A stretch of 64,000 bases of DNA from Parus major (taxonomy: Eukaryota; Chordata; Aves; Passeriformes; Paridae), in NCBI RefSeq assembly GCF_001522545.3, contig NC_031799.1, positions 48,434,096 through 48,498,095 on the forward strand, given 5' to 3'. Made by a program: the position numbers and the translations under genes. This document shows positions 12,289 to 24,028 of the stretch, one piece after another (positions within the stretch are counted from its first letter, which is position 1; the number at the start of each line of letters is the position of its first letter). The notes beneath the pieces are model-generated. The model searched no databases. It was not told where the DNA came from and saw nothing but the letters and a program-made list of their open reading frames with translations.

Positions 12289-14120
12289 GATATATTTGAA
12301 ATATTTTTTAAAAGGAAAATCGGTATATTTGTATAATTGTGTATGAAATTGAAAAGATATGAGGACAGTAAATACATTATTTATTTCTCTTTTGCACTCT
12401 TCTGCACTCTAGGATAGTCCATGCTGGCTGCATTTGCAGCCAATCTAAACTGCCTGAAGTCAAGGTATTCTTATTTATATCTTCTGAAGCAAAATGCTAT
12501 TAGAATGTTATTCATGTTTTCTCAGCAGCTATATTAGGATGAATCCAACTGTACTGAGTTCACCCAAAAAGGAACAGAATTAAAATTGCTGAGGTGTGAA
12601 TAACCCATACTCATGTTCCTCTTATGTTGATTTGGAGAGATAAGAGGTGGAGAGACTGACCTGAGTCAGCAAAACTATTTACAGTTAGAATGCTTTAAAC
12701 TTATTATATTGAGGCTGTTAGCCAGCCATCAGTTTGTTGATTTATACATATAAGCAATTACAGCAATGCAAAATTTCAGCTCACACATAATACAGACTTC
12801 AGTTCTGAGATCTGTGTTGAAAAAGAAAGCAAGAACATTTATATAGCTTTAGGTTTTTTCCTAAATTAGAGTAAAAAGAGGACTTTGGAACCTCAGAAAT
12901 TATTGTTGAATGCCATCATTATTCCCTGTTAGTCCTTGCTAATGGCATTCCTAATAATATCTGCTCAAAACCAGTCTCAAGGAACACACAGGTAGGATGT
13001 TGATAATCCTTTAAACCAGTAGTTCAATCCTTTGCTGTGGAAATAATTTGAAACATAGCTCTTTCTAAACTCTCTTTAGAGACTAAAGATTTTTTTCTGT
13101 TTTTTTTTTTACCAGAAAACCTGTGAGTGACAGAATTATGGTTAGTATAATTGTTATATGCATACTTTGGGAGGGACAATTGAAATATTTTCCCTGCTCA
13201 TACACACTGCTGAAACAGTTATTCTCATAACCCTCTGCTAGAAGGCATTTTCTTTAACCTGCTTTACGCGCAAGCCAGATGCACCTTAATCCCTCAATTT
13301 ATTTGTTGTGGTTTTTAACATTGTGTGAGAAGATCCATACTGACAACAAAGTAAGTATTTAGTGATTCTAAATTTTAGTAGTTCTTACAATATTAAAGTA
13401 ATTATTGGTGCATGTCAAGCCCTGGTTCAACTGAGCAGGATGTATTTCTGACAGAGCTTGTAGAGACAGAATGACAAGATATCCTAGAAACAGCTGCTCT
13501 TCGAGGCTTTACTGATCTCTTAAATTATGTAAATTAGTAAGTAAAAGGAATATCTCTCAAATGATACCTCAGTATCTCTTTGAGAGCATTCATATAGCCA
13601 TAGCAGTCTATTAGTTTGCAACATAAATAGCAGATTTTTCTTCCCATCACAGTGCCCAGAACGCAATCTAAACAGATTACTTGAATTCTGGGATGATGTT
13701 AAAGGAGATTAAAAAAGTACTGTGGATTCTTTTTGAATAATTTAAACTGGTCTAGTATGAGGAGTTAGAATAAAGTGTAAATTAAAGGTCAGTAAGGAAT
13801 CATAAAAATTTGCCACTTCAAGTAACCTTTATTTAACTGCATTTTTGGAACACTTATTTTTGAGTTTCCTATTTTTACTTTCTCCATTTTAGGTTATGTG
13901 GGATACTACAGCTTATGGAAGTTTATCTGTTGCCCTGCAATTCCTGATTCAATGATATGTTTTTAATTACAATTAAATTATTCTAGTAAAAGCATTCTCA
14001 AAAAAAGTTACCTGAAGAGTATTATGAAAAAGTTTTATAGCTTTTAAATAGGATGCATTTATTATGGCCTTTTGTTGTCCACAATACTACATGAGGAAAA
14101 GGTTTTAGAAATTGGTTTGG
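12289..14120. other. Unannotated AT-rich DNA
   Basis: Nothing beyond short homopolymer runs (for example Ts near 13099) was recognised. Confidence 0.6.
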
Positions 14121-14313
14121 ATTTTATTTTATTTTATTTTATTTTATTTTATTTTATTTTATTTTATTTTATTTTATTTTATTTTATTTTATTTTATTTT
14201 ATTTTATTTTATTTTANTATTTTATTTTATTTTATTTTATTTTATTTTATTTTATTTTATTTTATTTTATTTTATTTTATTTTATTTTATTTTATTTTAT
14301 TTTATTTTATTAT
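14121..14313 (+). repeat. (TTTTA)n pentanucleotide array with one N
   Basis: About 190 bases of uninterrupted ATTTT units, broken only by a single N at 14217 with a TAT phase change after it. Open frames of FILFY repeats across it are artefacts. The N suggests that two reads or contigs were joined inside the array, so the true length is unknown. Confidence 0.97.
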
Positions 14314-14471
14314 TTTTTTGAAAATATAAGAAAAGACCAGATGCCATAAGAAACACTTTCCACTAAAGAGCATTGTGCAAGTCCGACTGTAGCAATGAGA
14401 CCTTGTCGGTAGCACTGTGAGCATCTTCTACCTAGTGCAGCTCCTTCACACAAGCATAGTGCTTACCCCTC
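14314..14471. other. Spacer between pentanucleotide array and solo LTR
   Basis: Unique sequence; its last five bases, CCCTC (14467-14471), are the left target-site duplication of the LTR. Confidence 0.8.
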
Positions 14472-14730
14472 TGTGATAGATTGGTATTTAAGAAAACAAA
14501 GAGAAACACCTAAAGAAGTTAAAACTGCTGGAGGCTGGTGAGAGTTTTTCTCCCAGCCAACAGCTGTCCATTTCTAAGAATTGACAACAGTTTTGACTAT
14601 TGAAAAGTGAGATCAACTTGTGAACACCACCTTAAGACCTAAGCCTGGGAATTTCTTTGTCTCTTTGTTTCCTGGCTGTGAAAGGTAACAGAGCTCTGGC
14701 CTCCCGTTCCCTCCCCAGCCCCTGCGGCCC

Positions 14731-14748
14731 GGGCTGGGCTGGGCTGGG
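14731..14748 (+). other. G-quadruplex motif in LTR
   Basis: Four GGG runs separated by CT (pattern G3-N2 three times, then G3) satisfy the strict intramolecular G4 rule. It lies in the most CpG-dense part of the window. Confidence 0.85.
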
Positions 14749-15097
14749 CCCAGCGGCTCCCGGCCGGGAGATGGGGCCTGCGGGGCTTGCCCCGGGCTCT
14801 GGCCAGGCCAGGCCGGTCCTTGGCTCGGCTGCAGTTTTTGCTGTGACTGAATTCACCAGAGACTGCCGAGTAAAGAAAGGAAAAAAAGCTCTTGACCTGC
14901 GGCAGGCTGAGACAGTGACCACACTCTCCAGAGCAGCCATGAAGAATCTTCCATCGCAGACAACTCCAGCTCCTGCTCTGGCAGAGATCACAGAACCATC
15001 TACAAAAGCCTGGGCAAGATTTTAACTCTTTCATTACCCAGATGAGACTTGCAGAGTAATCCTTCTTTCCAGAGAAAGAAAAAGAGAGTAATCAACA

Positions 15098-15103
15098 TAT
15101 AAA
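15098..15103 (+). promoter_or_regulatory. Possible TATA box of solo LTR
   Basis: TATAAA within the LTR, downstream of the GC-rich segment. Its distance to the AATAAA (about 700 bases) would imply a very long R region, so it may not be the real promoter. Confidence 0.3.
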
Positions 15104-15797
15104 GAGACTTTATAAACTATCAGAGACTGTGAAGAAAGGAATTAAACTTCAGAAGAGGAAGAGAATAAAGAGATGCTTTAATAAGCTGAAATACTTTTCT
15201 GTTAAAACTATGGAGATGGACAATAGTGTTCTGAAAAACCTCCTTTAATTCATGACAAAGTATATAGGGAGGAATAGAGTAGTTAAAATTGTGGATTTTG
15301 AGCAAAAAGTAAAGTACTTGTGATACAGTGAGGTGCTGGAACAGAGAGAAAGAAGTAATAGTTGAAGACTTGCAGCTTTGTAGAGGCAAAGAGAAAACTT
15401 CTGTTTCCAGGGAGGCTCACAGAGACAAACGAAGAGAACTTTTACCTTTGAATAACTCATCCTTAAAAATGACATCCCTAGACTCATGACCCATAACACA
15501 CTTCAGAGTGATGTGAAATGGGAAGAGTGAGCAGATGACAGATTTTCGGGCAGCTGGCATCAGAAAAATAAAAAGCTATGAAGAAAATTAGTTTTCTTGT
15601 GAGAAACTCCATAGATTAGCAGAAAAAGACCTGTTTCTCTACAAAGACTGATGAGAAGACTAGCAAGAATTGAGACTGTTTTAAACACCAAAGTTTTCGT
15701 CTCTATGTCGTCATGTGAACAAGAGAATGGTTGGGTAGCAGGGGAAAAAAATTTGTGGAAGTTTTATTCTGGTTTTCTTATTCTTATAGTTTTTGTT

Positions 15798-15803
15798 AAT
15801 AAA
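15798..15803 (+). other. Polyadenylation signal of solo LTR
   Basis: AATAAA followed by CTTTCTTTATTCC, in the position expected for the R/U5 part of an LTR. Confidence 0.65.
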
Positions 15804-15925
15804 CTTTCTTTATTCCTTTTAAGTTATAAGCCTGTTTGCTCTTGTTCTAATCCATATCTCACAGCAAGAAATAAGTAAGTTTTCTAGTAATTTTTTAGTT
15901 ACTGCTTTAAAACCATGACACCCTC

Positions 15926-17819
15926 ACATTTTGCTGTAAGATCCTTCAGTCTTTCCATGAAGAGCTAAAGCTTATTGTCTGTAAAGGACACCTGCATGCA
16001 CAAAAGGCCTTTATCCTTCCTGAATGTATTTGCTGTCTAGCTGCTGAAATGCACTGCTACACCTGCACTGCTGAGCAGGGGAGGTAGCTGATTTTATTAA
16101 AGTCATAATAACCCTATACACAATATAGAAAGCACAAAACAAATTGGTCTGCTCTTAGTTATTGGAACAAAAATGGGTCTGTTCCTAGGAATTTGGTCCT
16201 CTGGTATTGTTTTGTGGCTATGACCCAGGCAAAATTTAAGACAAATTAAGCAAAATTTATGTCACTGTCCTCTCAAAAAATTTCCACAGAACTTCAATTG
16301 TTCACAGCAGCATACCACTTTCTGATAAAGCCATGAATTTCAAAAGTTCTACTGTACTCTCATAGACTTGACTTAGCTTCATTTTCTGCTACTATTATGG
16401 GTGCTTTTTCAGTTCCATGAGGTCCATTACTCTCATTTTCCATAACCTTGATTTAACTAAGGTAAGTCCTGGCTTTCAGTATTAATGCTGTGATTAACTC
16501 AGCAGAAATCCATCAAGGTCTTAGCAGACTCAATTTTCTTGGTGAAAGATGGAATTTTTTAGGTGTAGTGGATGTAGATGAACATAGCATTTTTTTGTTC
16601 CATTTAGTAGCGACATGTTAGTTACATTGTTCTCAGCCTTGTGTCAGGAAATGTACATGTTCATATGACAGAGTGTTACTTGAAAGGTCTTTTAAAATAT
16701 GAGAAGCAGCTGTCAGTGAAGAATGTGACTATGCCACAAAGAATGAAGAAATGGTGGAGGCTTTGTATGGGTAAAGAATGTTGAGGAGCTAATGCCCTTT
16801 AAGACAGGACGCTATGAAAAGGGATGTGACGTGACCAGCATGGGAATCTGCTGGTTATGTACCTACCTAAAGCACATTTTGCCATCAGTGCATTCCTTCT
16901 GTGGCTGTGATGTTAATTCCTGTCAGAGGGGCCTGGTGATGCATGCTTAACTTAGTGCGAAATTTTCCTGTGGAAAATTCATTGGGGCTGAATAATTTTA
17001 ATCTTCCCATAGTTGCAAGACTGTACCAGCCTTTGTGTGTGGAAAGTGAATCTCCACTGTTTTTCCTTGAAATAAATACACAAATTTCTGTTTTTCCTTG
17101 CTTTTGCAATCTTCATGCTAGACATGATTTTAGATATAAAATGAGGATAAAAATTAATCTGTAATTATATGATCTTATTTGGCATCTAACTCTTGGAAAA
17201 TAAATCAGTGATTTAATTTCCTTTCAAAATCTTTGTCTATCAGATACAGAACAAGCTTAGTAATTACCTCTTAGTTATTGTGAGATCTGTGCCTTCAGTA
17301 TTACATTTCTAATTGTTTTTAGCTAAGGAAATTTATTTCTATAGATCACTCAACTGACTATTGCAGGCTGGTATTTCTCCATTGTTTTCAGTGGAGACAG
17401 CAAAGTCTAATGTTAAAAGAAATTCGTATTGTCATTCTGGTACATACCATAGGATGCATAAAAAATACTTGCCCGAGTACACAATATATTTTCATTTTAT
17501 AAGAGACAATTTAGTCAAAAATAAACATATTTGATAAATATTCACAGAACACCCCACTAGAGATCGGTAGCATGCCTGAAACTTCCAAGAGCTTCATCAT
17601 CAAACTAAAATCAGTTTCATATTATAACTGTGGGTAAGATAAACCCATCCTTTGTGTGGAAATATCATGTTTATGGTCCAGTTAATTGTGCAGGTATAAT
17701 CTGTATGTTTTCAACCACTAATTCACAGGTCTCTTGTTGGGGAAATTTTGTAGCATGCCTTGAGATGAGTTAAACATAAGCTTGTGCTTAAATAGAGGAG
17801 ATTTAATGTGAAGTGCATT
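15926..17819. other. Unannotated DNA
   Basis: No family-level repeat recognised. A 49-base segment at 16413-16461 is bracketed by GCTTTTTCAG and AAGGTAAGT but has no other support as an exon. Confidence 0.5.
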
Positions 17820-18330
17820 GGACAGTCTTATCACCATAATCTGTTCCACTTGGAGCATGCAGAGGCACAGCAGGAATGTACACATTCAGTGGTACCAACA
17901 CCATGAACATCAGCCCAATATTGTATCCATTCTCTATCCCAGCTCTGCTGCCCAAAGGTGGTGTCTGGCCTTTGAGTGCTCAAGTCCATGAGTGATTGTT
18001 GCAAGGCAACTCTGTGATGTCCCTCATTCCCAAGGGAAACTTTGCTCCCTTTCAGGGAGTACTGTTGTTCCAATTCTGTCCAGCCAGTTCAACCTTTTCT
18101 GCAGTTGGACTTCCTTGTCCCCCATGCCAGATAATTTCTTGGACACAAATTACCAATTCCGAGCAGCTACAGTTTGATTTTCCCCTTCACTCTGCTGTTT
18201 ATGCACACAGACCCCCTAACTTGACCTCTTTTGCCAGATTTTCAGAGGATCAGCAAAGTGGCAACTTTGTGGCAAAAGGCTGCTCTTCCAGCAGAGAATG
18301 AGGGCTTCTTTGAAAGAAGAAGTTCTAGAG
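17820..18330. other. GC-richer block of unknown origin
   Basis: Moderately GC-rich relative to its flanks, with overlapping short open frames on both strands (17831-18073 minus, 17996-18301 plus). I do not recognise a protein or a repeat family. It could be an old LTR-retrotransposon remnant. Confidence 0.35.
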
Positions 18331-21300
18331 TGGGGACGCTAGAACTATATCATCACAACCCTTGGCAGAAATTTCTACCTAGCATAGGCTGTAAATGCTT
18401 CACCAACTGAACAGTCATACCCTGGATACTTTCATGATTTATCATACTGCATCTTGTTCTGCCATTGGCACAAAACTGTCTCGACTCCATCACTGATATC
18501 ATCCTGTTTCAAAGAAATATATGGTCACAACTAGCAGAAATAAAATAAAATAAAAGAAAATCCAGTCCATAGCCCATTGCTCTTTGGAGTAAACTAATCG
18601 CACCACCTAGCCTTCTTTTTGTTTTACAAATCACAACTTCTATTTTTGCATTTGAACAAAGTGTGCCAGAAAGTGAATTAATTAGTTTTTGAGATGAAAT
18701 AAATTGACTAGGTGCGTGAAGTATGTTGGTCTCTTGTGAGATTGTTCTAAGCACAGGAAAGTTTTGGGTTTTTTTTAAATCAATAAAATGTTTCAGTATA
18801 TATGTTAATGTTAACAAGTGATGTTCCTTAGTGAAATGTAGTGTAGTCATCACTGAAGGATGTCAGCTACTTTCTCATTAGTGATTAAGAGAGCTGATAG
18901 TCTTGGCTTCAATGTTGTTGTGTCAACAATCCAAGAAATACATCATTGTCAAAAATACAGTAATTGGAGGATCAAGACTTGTGAGAGCGCTGGTAATCTT
19001 TTTTTCTCTATTGACTTCAGCTAAGCACAAACCAAGTTGGCAACTTTTTTAACATTAGCTGTTATATCAGCTGAAGATGAAACCACCATTTCAACCTGAA
19101 TGACGGAAGAACATTTTGTAGATAATATAATGAAAAAAGAGTTGTGGAATTTTCAAAAAGAACATCTGCAAAAAATTGGGAATACGGACTTAAAATCAGA
19201 TACCTGTAATATGTACAGCAGAAAGAAAGCTTTACAAGAAGAGGCTTGATAACACTAAGTTCTCTGTTTATGTGGAGTTAGAGACATAGGTATTCTATTA
19301 AGTATGAATTACAGCTAAAAAATTCTTCAAAATGCTTTTGAAGAAAAGCATTCTTCAAATGCTTTATTTTCTTCATAGTTGGAGGGTATTTTTTCATACT
19401 GTTGCAAAAACTCTCAGTGTTAATCTGGATCATTCAAGTTACTTGAAATTAGTGCATTTGTTTCAGATTTATTTTCAAGACAATTAATTGAAATACACAA
19501 ATTTTAGCCTTGGGTGGGGTTTTTTCTTGCTTTATTTTGTTTGTTTTTTTTAATATTACTTTTCTGCAACAATACTTACCTAAATTTACTTTTTTGTATC
19601 CAAGATAATGCAATTGAAAATGTTTGTCAGAAGTTTCAATGTCTTTAAAATTAAATAAGTTACTGGCATGATGATCTATATGTACAAACATATATTTAAT
19701 GAGAAAATTATAATTTTGGTACACCAAAAAATCAAACCTTCTTTCTAATAAGACACGTCAGGTTGTTTAAGGTGAGTAAATACACTTTTCCTTGTGCTAG
19801 CCAATGAAACAACTGCTGTAGAGACAAGGTTACTCTGATTCTTACACCACTGTGATGGCTTTTACAGAGACCATTTAATGATATGAACATAAAGGAAGTA
19901 TCTTGAATCATCACCATAAAACTGTGTATTTTGCTATAAAACTATAAACCAGTGAAATTAAGGCAATTAGGATGGTTTTGCTATCTATATTGTAATAAGA
20001 CAAGTAGAGTAACAGTAGTGTACTTGGACTATAGCTTAATCATATTTCAAGGGGGGCAGCTAAATTCACACTTACAGAAAATTGGATGTGGCAAGTCCAG
20101 TATTTTACAAATTAAGATGTTCTCAAAGGGATGGGGAATACACAAATATTTTCAGGCAGTATTTAAAAAAAGTGCCAAAGCTATATAATACATATACAAG
20201 TCTGTATAGATTTACAGTAATATAAGTATATACTTACAAATATATGTCTAGGGTAGAACAAAGGATGGCAAGGACACAGTACCATGGAAGTATTCTTCTC
20301 TCAGAAAAAAATATGCTGGCATTGTCTGTTTGCCAATGGGATTTTGAAATCTTGAGCTCAAAGTGTAAGATACTTAAATACTATAATTTATTTAATTTTT
20401 TGCTGAAATCACTGCACAAGTAGAGCAGCAAAGGACATGTTCCAATGATTCTTCCAAAAGAGAGTACAAGAGAGTGTGAAGCCATTCACATAACATGCAA
20501 AACAAAAGTTAGGATGAGAAAAGGCTTATCAAGGTGTTCCTGAGCAAAATAATCTGTCCCCAGTGCTCTGCCTCTAATGCTTTGTCCAATGTGCTGACAC
20601 TGGTAAACCAAAAGTCCAGTCACTACATTCTCCTTCATTCCAAGAAAGCTAAGTAAGAAGTTGGTGCTTGGTATTTTCTTTCTGTCATCTATGAGATTAG
20701 TATTTATTGAACAGTTTATTGGTTAACTGCTGCTGCAATAAACAGTACTGCAGAGGGACTACAAAATATAGTTGATACTTCATAAAATAGTTGCTTTAGA
20801 AATATTTCTTGCTAGGCTTCTTAAAAAAAATAATTGGAAATGCAGGAAAGGAAGCTGGTCTGGGGAAGATTGGATAGTACACTGAACCTTCTTCTTGGAA
20901 AACTCAAAAAAGGAACTGAGGGACTGAGCAAATTGCACTCATATGTTGAAGGTATCAGGAAATCAGACAGGAGCATGCTGCTAGGTACTAAGGCAGCTTG
21001 AAAACTGTGCTAAATAAAAGCTTTCAGAGGACAGGGATTTTTATCCTAAACTGAATTAATTACAATAGTTTTAACAGATTAATTTTATTTTCAAAGGTGC
21101 AGTGATTGTCTCCAGGACTTGAACCCACTAAGACTTAAGGTATGTTATTTATAATTTCCATAGTAAAACAACTAGATCTGAGTATGCCTTTTATTACTGT
21201 TTGAGTATATGTTGCAAGAGAGTTAAAAATTAAATTATTTTTGGTCTTATGTTTGCAATTCTTAACAATTTTTTTTCTCTATATGGGAAAGTGGGATGTA

Positions 21301-21710
21301 TGTATATTTTGTTCTTTTGGTTGGCAAGTGAGTCACAGGTCATACATGTATCATTCTTAAATAGATGAAATGGCTTTAAAAATTATGACCTGGTAAGTAT
21401 TGTTCTGTTTTCTGATTTATATTTGTAAATCATGACATCTGAAAGAGAAAGAAAAATACAATCTCTCTATGAGTAAATTAATTTTTTTCTTTACTGAGCC
21501 TTCATTTTGATCAATTGTGTATCAAAGGTCATGTTCCTGTAACTCATTATTTGAGAACCTAGTCCTTACATTTTTATAAAATAAGGTGTTAGATCCAACA
21601 CTGTGGATTGGAAGAAAGGAAAGGGGAAAGGGAAGAAGAATTTACACTCTCAGAAATTAGTTAACAATTGAGATTGAGGCTATGTGAGGCTCTTAACTGG
21701 GCTTAAAACA
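18331..21710. other. Unannotated AT-rich DNA with small hairpins and a candidate antisense exon
   Basis: No gene or family-level repeat recognised. Two adjacent perfect hairpins lie at 19325-19374. A minus-strand interval, 19580-19815, has good splice consensus at both ends. The last 100 bases before the gap are purine-rich (GGAAAGGGGAAAGGG). Confidence 0.5.
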
Positions 21711-22480
21711 NNNNNNNNNNNNNNNNNNNNNNNNNNNNNNNNNNNNNNNNNNNNNNNNNNNNNNNNNNNNNNNNNNNNNNNNNNNNNNNNNNNNNNNNNN
21801 NNNNNNNNNNNNNNNNNNNNNNNNNNNNNNNNNNNNNNNNNNNNNNNNNNNNNNNNNNNNNNNNNNNNNNNNNNNNNNNNNNNNNNNNNNNNNNNNNNNN
21901 NNNNNNNNNNNNNNNNNNNNNNNNNNNNNNNNNNNNNNNNNNNNNNNNNNNNNNNNNNNNNNNNNNNNNNNNNNNNNNNNNNNNNNNNNNNNNNNNNNNN
22001 NNNNNNNNNNNNNNNNNNNNNNNNNNNNNNNNNNNNNNNNNNNNNNNNNNNNNNNNNNNNNNNNNNNNNNNNNNNNNNNNNNNNNNNNNNNNNNNNNNNN
22101 NNNNNNNNNNNNNNNNNNNNNNNNNNNNNNNNNNNNNNNNNNNNNNNNNNNNNNNNNNNNNNNNNNNNNNNNNNNNNNNNNNNNNNNNNNNNNNNNNNNN
22201 NNNNNNNNNNNNNNNNNNNNNNNNNNNNNNNNNNNNNNNNNNNNNNNNNNNNNNNNNNNNNNNNNNNNNNNNNNNNNNNNNNNNNNNNNNNNNNNNNNNN
22301 NNNNNNNNNNNNNNNNNNNNNNNNNNNNNNNNNNNNNNNNNNNNNNNNNNNNNNNNNNNNNNNNNNNNNNNNNNNNNNNNNNNNNNNNNNNNNNNNNNNN
22401 NNNNNNNNNNNNNNNNNNNNNNNNNNNNNNNNNNNNNNNNNNNNNNNNNNNNNNNNNNNNNNNNNNNNNNNNNNNNNNNN
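21711..22480. other. Assembly gap (770 N)
   Basis: An uninterrupted run of N. The right edge is a pyrimidine tract, so the missing sequence probably contains a simple repeat that stopped assembly; the apparent open frame across it is meaningless. Confidence 1.
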
Positions 22481-22550
22481 CTCCCTGCCTGCCCGCCTTT
22501 CTGCCTGCCTTCGCTACTCCCCTACCTCCCTCCCTCCTTCTTCTTTTCCA
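22481..22550. repeat. Pyrimidine-rich low-complexity tract at gap edge
   Basis: About 70 bases of CCTGCCTG, CCTCCCTCC and TTCTTCTTTTCC. On the minus strand it has closely spaced GG and GGG runs. Confidence 0.85.
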
Positions 22551-23079
22551 GACTGATTACAATGGTGTTAGAGAACAGAGAAGATTTTGAATATCCTTTG
22601 AATGCACTTGAAAACCTTGAAACAAACTTGAAAAAACCATTGAAAACAAACTGGTCATTTTTCTGGGATCCAGGATGTTGCTGAATTATGGTTGAGGTCT
22701 TTTTTATATTGAATTCTTTCTCACTGTACACTATAGATCCAAAAGAACCTCCAAACTTGTAACAAGAGATTAGAATGGTACTATTACAATAGTTTCTATT
22801 CTAAAAGTTCCCACTCTTTGTTCCAAGTGCCTTTCAACTTTCTTCTCATTTTGTTGCTATGCTACCTCTGAAATCACTCTTTCACAAACCCAGCAAAAGG
22901 TCTTAAAATTCAGAACGAGCATTTAAAATAAGTCATCAGAACTGATATTATATTGCATCCATGTTCTTTTCTCTCAGCCAGCTTTTTCCCCACCCTTTGT
23001 CTGCACTCTTGATTTAAATATTAAACCCTTGGGTCAGTTAATGGTCCATACCATTTATACTGTAAGATACAGCATGAAA
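22551..23079. other. Unannotated DNA
   Basis: Nothing recognised beyond unique AT-rich sequence. Confidence 0.6.
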
Positions 23080-23140
23080 CTCCTGTTACAGGAGTAACTC
23101 TCTTTCCATTAGCACTATGAAAAAATTATGATAAAGAATA
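23080..23140 (+). repeat. 61-bp interspersed repeat, copy 1
   Basis: By eye 56 of 61 positions match the unit at 24452-24512, with no indels. The unit begins with a 15-base odd palindrome (CTCCTGT-T-ACAGGAG) and ends ATAAAGAATA. Flanks of the two copies are unrelated. Confidence 0.85.
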
Positions 23141-24028
23141 TTGGAAGAGATGAATATCTCCCCAGAGTGTACACAGAATGAGCCAAAGAGCAGTTCTCCA
23201 CATCTCTCATTTCTTTCTTCTTTGAGACCCAGACATAGTCATGAAATTGCTAAGTAAGGCTAGCAAAATGCTAATAACTGCAATTAGCAGTGTAATTCTC
23301 AAACCTGAGTGGAATCTCCAGTGATCACAGTTTAAACTCCCAAGGTATAAAGAAATAGCAGAGTGCTGTCACCAGTAATATCATTAAGCCTCTCATATAT
23401 GGAAATTTGGATTCTGCTTCCATGAAACATCCCTGAACAAAGAATGTGCAAAATGTAGCCACCTCATTTATTTTTTTTTCACAGTGGTGGAAATGCAACA
23501 GAATATGTAGGTTTATTTTGCATGCCTTGCTTCTTTGGTTTTGCTAGCCCCTACTAATTATCACACAATTAGTTGTTTGTTCTCTGTCATTATGCTTTTA
23601 AAAGTATTCTTCAGACTTTTCCTTTTCTGTCTCTCCAGTATTACCTCAGTTCACTTTCAAAAATTGGACTGCAGTAATGGTTAAAATGAACAAGTAGAGA
23701 ATGAAATTGATGTTAAATATTAAACCTGTCTACTTAAATAGGGTTCTGAGGGTTAGATATAGTGGCATGTCCTTCTTGTGCAGATTTTTTATCTAAATGC
23801 CAGTTTTGTTGAATAGCTTTGACTTCAAAAGTCACAGCTAATATTCTTGCACTAAACTCACTCTCTTAGCAGAATAAAGAATAAAATAAATATAAAATAA
23901 TTTTTCTCTTTTTTTACAGTTGTAAAAGAATATGTTATAACACAGATTGCACTGATGCATTTCAAAGTACTGTCAAGTAAGCAGAAGCTGTTGATTTTTT
24001 TTCATTCTTTCAACCATTTTATAGTAAT
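23141..24028. other. Unannotated DNA
   Basis: Unique AT-rich sequence between the 61-bp repeat and the antisense CR1; nothing recognised. Confidence 0.6.

Larger units (their letters stand above)
14472..15920 (+). mobile_element. Complete solo LTR of an avian ERV (ERVL-like)
   Basis: The element starts TGTGATAG and ends CCATGACA, giving TG..CA ends with short inverted termini, and is flanked on both sides by CCCTC (14467-14471 and 15921-15925). A 5-bp duplication fits ERVL-type integration. Its last bases, TTTAAAACCATGACA, resemble the termini of other avian LTRs. A canonical AATAAA at 15798-15803 lies about 120 bases before the end, with a T-rich stretch after it. A GC-rich, CpG-containing segment with a G-quadruplex motif lies at 14690-14830, and a TATAAA occurs at 15098-15103. 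There is no internal retroviral sequence, so it is a solo LTR left by LTR-LTR recombination. At 1449 bp it is long for an avian LTR. The 120-130-codon frames near 14632-15034 on both strands come from the GC-rich part and are not genes. Confidence 0.85.

Noticed and set aside
12078..12377. Four overlapping frames on both strands
   Set aside because: They are CR1 3'-end sequence, not host genes.
14072..14329. Phe/Ile/Leu/Tyr repeat protein
   Set aside because: Translation of the TTTTA array, interrupted by N.
14632..15034. Overlapping 119-131-codon frames on both strands
   Set aside because: They lie inside the solo LTR; the GC-rich segment lacks stop codons by composition.
21684..22556. 290-codon open frame
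   Set aside because: It is open only because it crosses the N gap.
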